DNA from: Kribbella qitaiheensis
GTDB lineage: Bacteria; Actinomycetota; Actinomycetes; Propionibacteriales; Kribbellaceae
Direction: 5' to 3'
DNA length: 64,000 nucleotides
NCBI RefSeq assembly: GCF_014217565.1
Contig: NZ_CP043661.1
Span: forward strand, 5,890,001-5,954,000
Below, piece after piece: positions 54,340 to 63,325 of this stretch (its first letter is position 1; the number at the start of each line of letters is the position of its first letter). A program made the position numbers and the translations under genes. The notes below the pieces were generated by a model that had not been told where the DNA came from, searched no databases, and was given only the letters and a program-made list of their open reading frames with translations.

Positions 54340-55211
54340 CCACTACGACCAGCTTCGCCAACGAGGCGGCCAGCAGCCCGACCACGCCGATCGTGCACCT
54401 GGACGAGGTCGGCAAGAGCTACGGCAACGTGCACGCCCTCCGGGGGGTGTCCCTGGCCGTCAGGCAGGGCGAGATCACCTGCGTGCTCGGCGACAACGGT
54501 GCGGGCAAGTCGACGTTGATCAAGATCATCGCCGGCCTGCACGAGCACACTGACGGTGTGCTGTCGGTGAACGGCGAGGTCCGCCGGTTCGGTTCGCCGC
54601 GGGAGTCGCTGGACAGTGGGATCGCCACGGTCTACCAGGACCTGGCGCTCGCTCCGTTGATGTCGGTCTGGCGGAACTTCTTCCTCGGCAACGAGCTGAC
54701 GAAGAGGTTCGGCACGCTGGACGCCACGAAGATGAAACGGATCACCGGCGAGGAGTTGACCAAGATGGGGATCTCGATCCCCAACCTCGAGCAGCCGGTC
54801 GGGATGCTGTCCGGTGGTCAGCGCCAGTGCATCGCGATCGCCCGGGCGATCTTCTTCGGCGCCAAGGTGCTGATCCTGGACGAGCCGACCGCCGCTCTCG
54901 GCGTGAAGCAGTCCGGCGTGGTCCTGAAGTACATCGTGAAGGCGCGCGACGCGGGTCTCGGCGTCGTCTTCATCACCCACAACCCGCACCACGCTTACCT
55001 GGTCGGCAACCACTTCATCGTGCTCAAGCTGGGGCGGGTCGCGCTCGACACGCATCGGGCCGAGATCACCTTGGAGCAGTTGACGAACGAGATGGCGGGC
55101 GGCTCCGAACTGGAAGCCCTCAGCCACGAGTTGCGGGGCGTGGACGCGTCGGCCGTGGTGCAGCCGGGCAGCGGCACAGGCAAGGTCGATTCCCCACTGG
55201 AGAGCAGATGA
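54336..55211 (+). CDS. Sugar ABC transporter ATPase (single-domain)
   Basis: A 291-residue ATPase with Walker A GDNGAGKST at 52-60, signature MLSGGQRQCIAIARAI at 157-172 and Walker B VLILDEPTAALG at 178-189. It has one nucleotide-binding domain, unlike the duplicated RbsA/XylG type, so it must work as a dimer. The final Ser/Gly stretch is unstructured. Coupled on both sides by ATGA overlaps. Confidence 0.92.
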   Translation: MTTTTSFANEAASSPTTPIVHLDEVGKSYGNVHALRGVSLAVRQGEITCVLGDNGAGKSTLIKIIAGLHEHTDGVLSVNGEVRRFGSPRESLDSGIATVYQDLALAPLMSVWRNFFLGNELTKRFGTLDATKMKRITGEELTKMGISIPNLEQPVGMLSGGQRQCIAIARAIFFGAKVLILDEPTAALGVKQSGVVLKYIVKARDAGLGVVFITHNPHHAYLVGNHFIVLKLGRVALDTHRAEITLEQLTNEMAGGSELEALSHELRGVDASAVVQPGSGTGKVDSPLESR

Positions 55212-56224
55212 CACAGCAGGACCTCCGGATCGGCATCATCGGCGTCGGGATGATGGGCGCCGATCATGCCGAGCGGGTCGCGCGACGGACCTCCGGCGCG
55301 CGGCTGGTCGCGGTGTCCGATCCCGACGTCGCCAGGGTGACCGCCCTGGCGACGGCGCTGGACGGCGTACGGGTGATCGACGACCCGCTGCAGTTGATCG
55401 CCGACGCCGGGGTCGACGCGGTGATCATCGCCTCGCCCGGGTTCGCGCACGCCGAGCAGTTGATGGCGTGTCTGGAGCATGGCAAGCCGGTGCTCTGCGA
55501 GAAGCCGCTGACGATGGACACCGAGTCCTCGTTGCGGGTGGTCGAGGCGGAGCAGAAAGCCGGCCGGTCATTGATCCAGGTCGGGTTCATGCGGCGCTTC
55601 GATCCGGAGTACGCCGCTTTGAAGCAGTTGCTCGACTCCGGCGACCTCGGCCGGACGCTGCTGCTGCACAACGTGCACCGGAACAAGACCGTCCCGGAGA
55701 CGTTCCGCAGCGAGATGATCGTGCGCGATTCCCTGGTGCACGAGGTCGATGTGGCGCGCTGGCTGTTCGGCGACGAGATCGCCCGGATCACCGTGCACGC
55801 CCCGAAGCCGACCAGCCTGGTCGGCGACGGGGTGCTCGACCCGCAGTTCGCGGTGTTCGAGATGGCCGGCGGGGCGATCGCCGACGTGGAGGTGTTCGTC
55901 AACTTCCAGGTCGGGTACGAGGTGCGCTGCGAGGCGGTGGCGGAGAAGGGCAGCGCCACGATCGGCCTCGGGGTCGACGTACTGACCAAGCGGGCCGGAC
56001 ACTGGGGAGGAGCGGTGCCGGACGACTTCCGGGTCCGCTTCGGGCTGGCCTACGACATCGAGGTCCAGCGCTGGGTGAATGCCGCGGCGAAGGGCGAGAT
56101 CGATGGCCCGACGGCCTGGGACGGGTACGCCGCCGCCGCGGTCTGCACGGCGGGCGTGCAGTCGCTGCAGGAAGGACGCCCGGTGGAGGTCGAGATGGTA
56201 CGCCGCAGCGAGGTGCTTGGCTGA
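55208..56224 (+). CDS. iolG: Second inositol dehydrogenase-like oxidoreductase (Gfo/Idh/MocA)
   Basis: A 338-residue NAD-dependent oxidoreductase: IGIIGVGMMGADHAERVARR, LCEKPLTMDTESSLRVVEAE and DSLVHEVDVARWLFGDEIA. The catalytic residues (EKP Lys, VHEVD His/Asp) are conserved. The sequence differs from the first iolG of the operon, so it may use another inositol epimer (scyllo- or chiro-). Coupled to the ATPase gene by an ATGA overlap. Confidence 0.84.
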   Translation: MTQQDLRIGIIGVGMMGADHAERVARRTSGARLVAVSDPDVARVTALATALDGVRVIDDPLQLIADAGVDAVIIASPGFAHAEQLMACLEHGKPVLCEKPLTMDTESSLRVVEAEQKAGRSLIQVGFMRRFDPEYAALKQLLDSGDLGRTLLLHNVHRNKTVPETFRSEMIVRDSLVHEVDVARWLFGDEIARITVHAPKPTSLVGDGVLDPQFAVFEMAGGAIADVEVFVNFQVGYEVRCEAVAEKGSATIGLGVDVLTKRAGHWGGAVPDDFRVRFGLAYDIEVQRWVNAAAKGEIDGPTAWDGYAAAAVCTAGVQSLQEGRPVEVEMVRRSEVLG

Positions 56225-56288
56225 GACTCGACCCGAAAGATCACCGCCTAACCGAACAAGCAAGGCCGAAGAAGCAAGGGATGCAGCT

Positions 56289-57785
56289 GTGAGCACTGAG
56301 CGAATCACCCATCTGATCGGCGGGACCCCGTGGACGGGCGTCTCCGAGCGCACCAGCAAGGTCTACAACCCCGCCACCGGCGAGGTGACGGGCGAGCTGG
56401 ACCTGGCCTCGGCCGCGACCGTCGACGAGATCGTCAAGGTCGCCAACGACGCCTCGAAGGGCTGGGGCCGGACGTCGCTCACCAAGCGCGCGCAGGTGCT
56501 GTTCGCCTTCCGGGAGCTGCTGAACGAGCGCAAGGAGGACATCGCCGCCCTGATCACCGCCGAGCACGGCAAGGTGCTGTCCGACGCCCTCGGTGAGGTG
56601 ACCCGTGGTCTGGAGGTGGTCGAGTTCGCCTGCGGCATCCCGCACCTGATGAAGGGCGGCTTCAGCGAGAACGTGTCGACCAACGTCGACGTGTACTCGA
56701 TCCGCCAGCCGCTCGGCACGGTCGCGGTGATCTCACCGTTCAACTTCCCGGCGATGGTGCCGCTGTGGTTCGTCCCGATCGCGATCGCCTGCGGCAACAG
56801 CGTGGTGATCAAGCCGTCCGAGAAGGACCCGTCCGCGGTCAACGCGATCGCCGCGTTGTGGAAGGAAGCGGGCCTGCCCGAGGGCGTGATGAACGTCGTG
56901 CACGGTGACAAGGAGGCCGTCGACCGGTTGCTCGAGCACCCGGACATCAAGTCGGTCTCGTTCGTCGGCTCGACCCCGATCGCGAAGTACGTGTACGAGA
57001 AGGGCACCGCGAACGGCAAGCGGGTGCAGGCACTCGGCGGCGCGAAGAACCACATGGTCGTGCTGCCCGACGCGGACCTCGACCTGGCTGCCGACGCCGC
57101 CGTGAACGCCGGCTTCGGATCGGCGGGGGAGCGCTGCATGGCGATCTCCGCACTGATCGCCGTCGAGCCGGTCGCCGACGACCTGATCGGCAAGATCCGC
57201 GAGCGGATGGCGACGCTGAAGACCGGTGACGGCACGCGCGGCTGCGACATGGGCCCGCTGGTGACCGGCGCCCACCGCGACAAGGTCGTCGGATACGTCG
57301 AGGCCGGGGTTTCCGCTGGTGCGGAGCTGGCGGTCGATGGCCGCGAGGGTCCGTTCGACGGTTCCGACGACGGCTTCTGGCTCGGCCCGACGCTGTTCGA
57401 CAAGGTCACCCCGGACATGTCGGTCTACACCGACGAGATCTTCGGCCCGGTGCTCTCGGTGCTCCGCGTCCCGTCGTACGACGCGGCGCTGGAGCTGGTG
57501 AACTCGAACCCGTACGGCAACGGCACGGCGATCTTCACCAACGACGGCGGCGCCGCCCGGCGGTACCAGACCGAGGTCGAGGTCGGCATGGTCGGCGTCA
57601 ACGTCCCGATCCCGGTGCCGATGGCGTACTACTCCTTCGGCGGCTGGAAGAACTCGCTCTTCGGTGACACCCACGCCCACGGCACCGAAGGCGTCCACTT
57701 CTTCACCCGCGGCAAGGTGATCACCTCCCGTTGGCTGGACCCGTCCCACGGCGGCCTGAACCTAGGCTTCCCCACCCACGACTGA
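56289..57785 (+). CDS. mmsA: Methylmalonate/malonate semialdehyde dehydrogenase (CoA-acylating)
   Basis: A 498-residue aldehyde dehydrogenase of the MmsA/IolA type. Features are VAVISPFNFPAMVPLWFVPI, SVSFVGSTPIAKYVYE, the catalytic C283 in FGSAGERCMAIS and SFGGWKNSLFGDTHAHGTEG, the last being typical of MmsA. It converts malonate semialdehyde to acetyl-CoA, ending inositol catabolism. GTG start at 56289, 64 bases after iolG. A hairpin follows. Confidence 0.95.
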   Translation: MSTERITHLIGGTPWTGVSERTSKVYNPATGEVTGELDLASAATVDEIVKVANDASKGWGRTSLTKRAQVLFAFRELLNERKEDIAALITAEHGKVLSDALGEVTRGLEVVEFACGIPHLMKGGFSENVSTNVDVYSIRQPLGTVAVISPFNFPAMVPLWFVPIAIACGNSVVIKPSEKDPSAVNAIAALWKEAGLPEGVMNVVHGDKEAVDRLLEHPDIKSVSFVGSTPIAKYVYEKGTANGKRVQALGGAKNHMVVLPDADLDLAADAAVNAGFGSAGERCMAISALIAVEPVADDLIGKIRERMATLKTGDGTRGCDMGPLVTGAHRDKVVGYVEAGVSAGAELAVDGREGPFDGSDDGFWLGPTLFDKVTPDMSVYTDEIFGPVLSVLRVPSYDAALELVNSNPYGNGTAIFTNDGGAARRYQTEVEVGMVGVNVPIPVPMAYYSFGGWKNSLFGDTHAHGTEGVHFFTRGKVITSRWLDPSHGGLNLGFPTHD

Positions 57786-57792
57786 CCTTCTT

Positions 57793-57829
57793 CGACGGCA
57801 CCCAGGCACAGGGCTTGGGTGTACCGTCG
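57793..57829 (+). terminator. Hairpin after mmsA
   Basis: CGACGG-CACCCA at 57793-57804 pairs with TGGGTG-TA-CCGTCG ending at 57829, a strong stem with a two-base bulge. It probably ends the iol operon. Confidence 0.65.
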
Positions 57830-57917
57830 TTGGCAACCCCCGGGGCAGCAGGAGTACCGCGGCGAACGAAGCTCGTTGAGCCGATTCAGCCCATCTCATC
57901 CAGCCCTGGAGTGCGTC

Positions 57918-58031
57918 ATGGCCAAGAACAAAGGCGGACGCGAAGTCCGCAAGCCGAAACAACCCAAACAGGCGAAGTCCAACGCGAGCGACAGCTCGAT
58001 CATCCCGCCGACGAAGCAGGGACGTAAGTAG
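57918..58031 (+). CDS. 37-residue Lys-rich basic protein
   Basis: ATG 57918 begins MAKNKGGREVRKPKQPKQAK and ends SIIPPTKQGRK. Short basic proteins starting (A/N)xKGGREVRKPK occur widely in bacteria and are conserved, but no function is known to me. The nearest plausible ribosome site is a GGAGTG eight bases upstream. It is a separate unit after the iol terminator. Confidence 0.68.
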   Translation: MAKNKGGREVRKPKQPKQAKSNASDSSIIPPTKQGRK

Positions 58032-58106
58032 ATAGGTCTGTCTGCGGCGGCCGGACGAGCGCCAAGCTCAGCCGGCCACTCGCAGTATGGGTCAGTGCAG
58101 TACAGG

Positions 58107-59108
58107 TCAGAGCCGGCTGACCGGGCGAGGCTGCAATCCCGCGTCCCGGTAGCAGGCGTCGATGAGCTCCATCGTCGCGACCGCGTCGTCGGCGTCGATC
58201 GGCAGCTCGGCGCCGTCGCGGAGGTGTGCGGTGAACGCCTCGAGCTGATACGCGTACGACGACTTGCGGCCGAGCTGCTCGACCCAGGTGTCTTCCTTCG
58301 TCTTCACCATCACCCGATCGTCCAGGTGCGGCAGGACGAAGCTCGGCGCGAACGCCTCGCCGCGCGTTCCAGTGATCCGCAGGCTGAAGTCGAGCTCCTC
58401 GGCCGCCATGCTGGTCCGCACCGCGCCCGTCGCGCCGTTGGGGAAGACCAGATCGGCATTGAGCCACTCGTCAACGCCCGGCAGCCGCTTGCGCTCACCG
58501 GCGCGCGCGTTCGCGAGGGTCGGCGCACCGCCACCCCACGGCGCGAGCATCCGAGCAGCGTGCAAGGCGTAGCAACCGACATCCATCACCGCACCGCCCG
58601 CCAGCGCAAGTGACCAGCGCGGATCGTCGTCGTCCGGCGGCGGCATCACCATCGTCGCCTCGACGTGCCGCAGATCGCCGAGCTCGCCCTTGGCCAGCAA
58701 CTCGTGCAGCCGCCGGGTCACTGGATGGAAGAGGTAGTGGAAGCCCTCCATCACCACGACGCCGGCGTCGCGGGCAGCGTCGCGAACCTCCGCGGCCTCG
58801 GCCGCATTGCTCGCCGACGGCTTCTCCGTCAGCACATGCTTGCCTGCGGCAATGGCTCGCAGGTTCCACGGCCCGTGCAGCCCGTTCGCCAGCGGGTTGT
58901 AGATCGCCTCGACCTCGGGATCGTTGATGACGTCCTCGTACGACGCGTGGACGCGTTCGACCCCGTGTTCCTGTGCGAAGGCAGTCGCCCGATCGGAATC
59001 TCGCGCGGCGACCGCGACCAGCCGGGCGCCGGTCAGCCGGGCCGGTTCGACGATCGCCCGACCTGCGATCCGGGCGGCGCCGAGGATTCCGATGCGAAGC
59101 GGTTCCAT
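58107..59108 (-). CDS. Gfo/Idh/MocA oxidoreductase
   Basis: A 333-residue oxidoreductase with IGILGAARIAGRAIVEPARL and VLTEKPSASNAAEAAEVRDA, and GFHYLFHPVTRRLHELLAKG as in the D-xylose-dehydrogenase/glucose-fructose-like branch; MDVGCYALHAARML carries the catalytic His/Tyr. The substrate is unknown. It is the last gene of a LacI-PhyH-oxidoreductase run on this strand, ten bases after the PhyH frame ends. Confidence 0.87.
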   Translation of the reverse strand: MEPLRIGILGAARIAGRAIVEPARLTGARLVAVAARDSDRATAFAQEHGVERVHASYEDVINDPEVEAIYNPLANGLHGPWNLRAIAAGKHVLTEKPSASNAAEAAEVRDAARDAGVVVMEGFHYLFHPVTRRLHELLAKGELGDLRHVEATMVMPPPDDDDPRWSLALAGGAVMDVGCYALHAARMLAPWGGGAPTLANARAGERKRLPGVDEWLNADLVFPNGATGAVRTSMAAEELDFSLRITGTRGEAFAPSFVLPHLDDRVMVKTKEDTWVEQLGRKSSYAYQLEAFTAHLRDGAELPIDADDAVATMELIDACYRDAGLQPRPVSRL

Positions 59109-59118
59109 GCCTTCTCCT

Positions 59119-60268
59119 TCAGCTGTCGTCCGTACGGCGGCGTACGGCGTACTCGTCGAGGGCGGTCTGCAGGCGATCGGCCGGCCAGTCCTCGTCGAGG
59201 GCCTGCCGGACCAGCTCGGCCTGGGTCTGCGGAGCGAGACCGCCGATCGGCTGGTCCCGATCCAGGTTGGTCGGAAAAGCGTAACCTTCGGCGCCGGCCC
59301 GCGATGATGTTGTCCAAAGTTGCCGGCGGGAAGGCGCCATCCTGCCGGAGCTTCCGTAGGACGGGATAGAGGGTGACCGCCATCCGGACCCGGTCGACGC
59401 TCTCCATCGCCCGGCCGAACGCCGACGAGATCTGCAACAGGTTCGCCATCCGGAAGATTCCCGCCGACCGGTTGCTACCGGCCGCGTGGAACAAGGCCGG
59501 GTTGAAGAACACCGCGTCGCCCTTCTCCAACGGTAACTGCACGTGATGGGCGACGAAGTGCTCGCCGAACTCGGGCTGCCGCCAAGCCAGGTAGCCGAGT
59601 TCGTACTTGTGCGAGTGCGGCAGGTACAGCGTCGGCCCACTCTCCACCGGCATGTCACAGTGCGCGACCGCCCCCTGCAAGGTCAGCACGCTCGACAACT
59701 TGTGCACATGAGCAGGGTAAAGAGCGGCGACCTCGTTCGACTGGAATCCGAGGTGGTAATCGCGATGAACGGTCTGACCTTCACCTCCCGGATTCACAAC
59801 GTTCACCTGCGAAGTCACCTGGTACGCCGGTCCGAGCCAGGCCCGCGCGGTCAACGCCAGCAGGTCGTTGGCGTAGTACGCGGCGAACACCTCGGGCGCG
59901 CGCACGGCCAGCTTCTCCAACGCGTTCCAGACCCGGTCGTTCGCGCCCGGCTTGGCGAAGTGGTCGCCGGCCGCCGTACCGGCCGTCTGCTGATCGCGGA
60001 TCATCGCGTTGAACTCGTCCGTCGTGGCGTCGACGATGTCCTTGCCGAAGGCACCCTTCAGCACGACGATGCCCGGGCCGTCGCTGAGCGCGTGGACCAG
60101 TTCGGCCTGCACCTCGCGCTGATCCTCCTTGCGGATCCGGTCCGCGTCGTACAGGGGGACCTGCTGCTCGATGCGGTCCGCATACTCATAGTCGGGCGTC
60201 TCGTCCCGCAGTACTTCGAGGAGGTCGGCCACCTTGGCGTCCTCCGGATCCAGCCAAACATCGGTCAT
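59119..60268 (-). pseudogene. Phytanoyl-CoA dioxygenase (PhyH) family gene, frameshifted near the 3' end
   Basis: The main frame from ATG 60268 holds a full 2-oxoglutarate/Fe(II) dioxygenase core: QTVHRDYHLGFQSNEV with the HxD pair and LFHAAGSNRSAGIFR with the distal His and Arg. Near 59305, after TLDNII, the frame slips; the family-like end (RAGAEGYAFPTNLDRDQPIG to DEYAVRRRTDDS) lies in another frame and ends at 59119. As written, the first frame runs on to 59033 with 75 foreign residues, overlapping the next gene. The catalytic core would still be made. The lesion may be real or a sequencing error. Confidence 0.83.
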
Positions 60269-60296
60269 CGTCGGCTCCTCTCGTCGGGTCTAGCCA

Positions 60297-61289
60297 TCAA
60301 AGCCGTGGGCCGGTGGTGGTGCGACGGACCAGGCGGGGTGCGATCGGGGTGGGGGTGGTGTGGTCGGACGTGGTGGTTCTGGAGTGGGCCTGCTGGAGGG
60401 CCTGGTCGGCCAGTGCAGGGGTGTTCTGCGCGATCGTGGTGAGGTTGATGTGGGACAGGGCGGCGATGGTGGTGTCGTCGTAGCCGATGACCGAGAGCTC
60501 GGTGGGCACCTGACGGGACTGGCGGACGGTGTCCAGGAAGCCGACGGCGGAGCGGTCGTTGAAGGTGAAGACCGCGGTCACCGTCGGGTGCGTGTCGAGG
60601 AGTTGCTTCGCGGCCAGGGCGCCGTCGTTCTCGGTGGGGCCCGCCGGGATGACGAGTGGTGTCAGGCCGGCGCGGCGCATGGTGGTCCGGTAGGAGGCGC
60701 GGCGGTCGGTGGCGCCCGGTGATCTAGCGCCGTCGATGTGAGCGATCTCGGTGTGGCCCAGGCCGATGAGGTGCTCGGTTGCCAGCCGCGCACCAGCGGT
60801 GTCGTCCGTCCGTACTACGTCGACCCCCGCCGCGCTGACCTTGCGGGCCACGACGATCACCGGCTGGTCGGCTGCAAGCGACGCCAACGCGGACGGCGCG
60901 AGCATCGGACCCAGCAGAATCAGCGCCTCGCAGCGGTAGTCCAGCAGGGACTGGATCGCGCGAGGTTCGTCGCGGGTAGGAGCGACGGCGCTCAGTGCGA
61001 GCTCGTAACCGGCCGACTCGGCTGCTGTGTAGAGGGACTCGACCAGGTCGCCATGGAAGGGCTGCCGTACGTCGAACGTCACGCCCAGCAACCGGGTGCG
61101 GGTCCGGCCCAGCAACCGGGCTCGGTGATCCGGGCGGTATCCGAGCTTGGTGCCCGCGGCAAGGACCCGGGCACGGGTGGCTTCGCTGGCGCCTGGCGCG
61201 TCGCGGTAGACGATCGAGACCAGAGCGCGGGAGACTCCGGCCAACGAGGCAACGTCTTCCATCGTCGCGGGGCGATCCCGACGAGCCAT
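60297..61289 (-). CDS. LacI-family repressor
   Basis: A 330-residue repressor: LacI HTH (ATMEDVASLAGVSRALVSIV), a hinge (KLGYRPDHRARLLGRTRTRL) and a sugar-binding-like core (LLGVTFDVRQPFHGDLVESL, ELSVIGYDDTTIAALSHINL). ATG 61289 follows AGGAGG by seven bases. It is transcribed with the PhyH and oxidoreductase genes and diverges from another oxidoreductase gene, with a perfect palindrome between. Confidence 0.92.
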   Translation of the reverse strand: MARRDRPATMEDVASLAGVSRALVSIVYRDAPGASEATRARVLAAGTKLGYRPDHRARLLGRTRTRLLGVTFDVRQPFHGDLVESLYTAAESAGYELALSAVAPTRDEPRAIQSLLDYRCEALILLGPMLAPSALASLAADQPVIVVARKVSAAGVDVVRTDDTAGARLATEHLIGLGHTEIAHIDGARSPGATDRRASYRTTMRRAGLTPLVIPAGPTENDGALAAKQLLDTHPTVTAVFTFNDRSAVGFLDTVRQSRQVPTELSVIGYDDTTIAALSHINLTTIAQNTPALADQALQQAHSRTTTSDHTTPTPIAPRLVRRTTTGPRL

Positions 61290-61394
61290 CCGTGGTACCT
61301 CCTGAAGTTGTTGCCCGGGCGCGGAAACGATTACGGCGGTCAAGAGTCCGAGAACTCTTGACGGAGCTATCAAAGCAGTGCTCGCTAGCTTCTG

Positions 61395-61410
61395 ACTAGA
61401 GCGCTCTAGT
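61395..61410. promoter_or_regulatory. LacI-type operator
   Basis: ACTAGAGCGCTCTAGT is a perfect 16-base palindrome with the central CG typical of LacI/GalR operators. It lies between the LacI gene and the divergent oxidoreductase gene and probably regulates both. Confidence 0.82.
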
Positions 61411-61464
61411 ACCCAGAGCCGCGCTCGTCACACAACGGGGCACCCAAGCGAGGAGATCGACCAG

Positions 61465-62502
61465 ATGCACACCGACCATGGGCTGGAAGTCGTCCGGATC
61501 GCGTTGATCGGGGCGGGCAGGATCGGGACCATGCACGCCGGCAACATCGCCCGGAGAGTGCCGGGCGCCGAGCTGGGGACCGTCGCGGATCCGCGGCTGG
61601 ACGCGGCCCAGCAGGTGGCGTCGAAGTACGACGCGACCGCGACCGCGAACGTCGACGACGTGTTCAAGGATCCGGACATCGGCGCGGTGGTGATCACCTC
61701 GATCGCGGCCGCTCATGCCGAGCTGATCGAGAAGGCGGCCGACGCGGGCAAGGCTGTCTTCTGCGAGAAGCCGGCCGGCCTGACGCTCGCGGAGATCGAT
61801 CGGGCGATCGAGGTCACCAAGCGCGCCGGCGTGCCGTTCCAGGTCGGGTTCAACCGCAGGTTCTCGAAGGACTTCGCGGCCGCGTACCGGACCGTCCGGG
61901 AAGGCGGGATCGGCACACCTCAGCTGATGCGGTCGGTCACTCGCGACCCCGGCCGGCCCGCGGGATTCGTCAATGCGGCCAACGTGAAGCCCTGGACGAT
62001 CTTCCGGGAGACGCTGATCCACGACTTCGACACGTTGCTCTGGCTGAACGAGGGCGCCGAGCCGATCGAGGTCTACACGAAGGCGGACGCGCTGGTCGCC
62101 CCGCAGTACAAGGACAGTGGGCTGATCGACACCGCGGTCGTGATGATCACCTTCGACAACGGCGCGATCGCGACCGCCGAGGCGAACTTCTCCGCCCTCT
62201 ACGGGTACGACGTCCGCGGCGAGGTGTTCGGCTCGAAGGGGATGGTGACGGCCGGGCGTCACGCGAGCAGCCCGATGCAGCACTACCACGAGCACGGGAT
62301 GCAGCAGCAGACGTTGCGCAGCGACGAGGAGATGTTCACGGACGCCTACGTCCAGGAGGTCTCCGACTTCACCGACGCGGTCCGTACGCGGAGCACGCCG
62401 CCGGTGACCGGCGAGGATGCCCGCCGGGCGCTCCGGGTCGCGCTCGCCGCGATGAAGTCCCACGAGGAGCACCGCCCGGTGAAGCTGGCGGAGATCGGAT
62501 GA
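61465..62502 (+). CDS. Inositol 2-dehydrogenase-like oxidoreductase (Gfo/Idh/MocA)
   Basis: A 345-residue oxidoreductase: IALIGAGRIGTMHAGNIARR, VFCEKPAGLTLAEIDRAIEV and FRETLIHDFDTLLWLNEGAE with the inositol-dehydrogenase type HDFD. It may oxidise an inositol epimer or a related polyol. Controlled by the divergent LacI; its stop overlaps the next ATG (ATGA). Confidence 0.86.
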   Translation: MHTDHGLEVVRIALIGAGRIGTMHAGNIARRVPGAELGTVADPRLDAAQQVASKYDATATANVDDVFKDPDIGAVVITSIAAAHAELIEKAADAGKAVFCEKPAGLTLAEIDRAIEVTKRAGVPFQVGFNRRFSKDFAAAYRTVREGGIGTPQLMRSVTRDPGRPAGFVNAANVKPWTIFRETLIHDFDTLLWLNEGAEPIEVYTKADALVAPQYKDSGLIDTAVVMITFDNGAIATAEANFSALYGYDVRGEVFGSKGMVTAGRHASSPMQHYHEHGMQQQTLRSDEEMFTDAYVQEVSDFTDAVRTRSTPPVTGEDARRALRVALAAMKSHEEHRPVKLAEIG

Positions 62503-63272
62503 GGCTGGCCGTCTGCGCGGAGATGGTCTTCACCGACCTCGAACTGACCGACCGGATCCGCCGCATCGACGAACTCGGCTTCGACGTCGAGATCTGGAAC
62601 TGGCACACCAAGGACATCGACGCGCTGATCGCGACCGGCGCGACCTTCTCCTCGATGACCGGCTACATCAGTGGCTCGCTGACCCACGACCAGGACCAGT
62701 TGCTCAAGACGGCGGCCCAGTCCGCCGAGGTGGCGAAGCGACTCGGGTGTCCCCGGCTCAACCTGCACGGCACCGAGCTCGGCGATCACGGCCTGCCCCG
62801 CTTACCGCAGTACGAGTTGACGGGTGCGATGTGGCTCGCGGCCGAGCAGACGCTGAGGGACCTGGCGCGCCTCGGTGCGGAGTACGACGTGATGTTCGTC
62901 CTCGAGAACCTCAACACCGAGATCGATCACCCTGGTGTGCCGTTCGCGAAGGCGAAGGACGTGCTCGCGCTGGTGCGGGCCGTCGATCACCCGAACCTGC
63001 GGATGATGCTGGACGTCTACCACGCGCAGATCGGCGAGGGGAACCTGATCAGCCTGATCGAGCAGGCCGGGCCGTACCTCGGGGAGGTCCAGGTCGCAGA
63101 CGTTCCGGGCCGCTGCGAGCCGGGCACCGGCGAGATCAACTATCCGGCGATCGCGGCGGCGCTGCGCAGGATCGGGTACGACGGCACGGTCGGGCTCGAA
63201 GCCTTCGCGGAAAGCGACAGCGAGCTCGCGCTGCGCCGGTTCCGGGACGCCTTCAGAAACGAAGAGATCTGA
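62499..63272 (+). CDS. Hydroxypyruvate isomerase-like TIM-barrel protein
   Basis: A 257-residue barrel of the Hyi/OtnI group: LAVCAEMVFTDLELTDRIRR, GFDVEIWNWHTKDID, VLENLNTEIDHPGVPFAKAK, MLDVYHAQIGEGNLI and YLGEVQVADVPGRCEPGTGE supply the four metal-site residues and the catalytic Glu pair. With the coupled dehydrogenase it probably isomerises the keto product. Substrate uncertain. Confidence 0.86.
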   Translation: MRLAVCAEMVFTDLELTDRIRRIDELGFDVEIWNWHTKDIDALIATGATFSSMTGYISGSLTHDQDQLLKTAAQSAEVAKRLGCPRLNLHGTELGDHGLPRLPQYELTGAMWLAAEQTLRDLARLGAEYDVMFVLENLNTEIDHPGVPFAKAKDVLALVRAVDHPNLRMMLDVYHAQIGEGNLISLIEQAGPYLGEVQVADVPGRCEPGTGEINYPAIAAALRRIGYDGTVGLEAFAESDSELALRRFRDAFRNEEI

Positions 63273-63325
63273 TCAAATCCGTCCCTCGACTCGACGATGG
63301 GCCGCTGACGCCCCAAGATGTGCCC

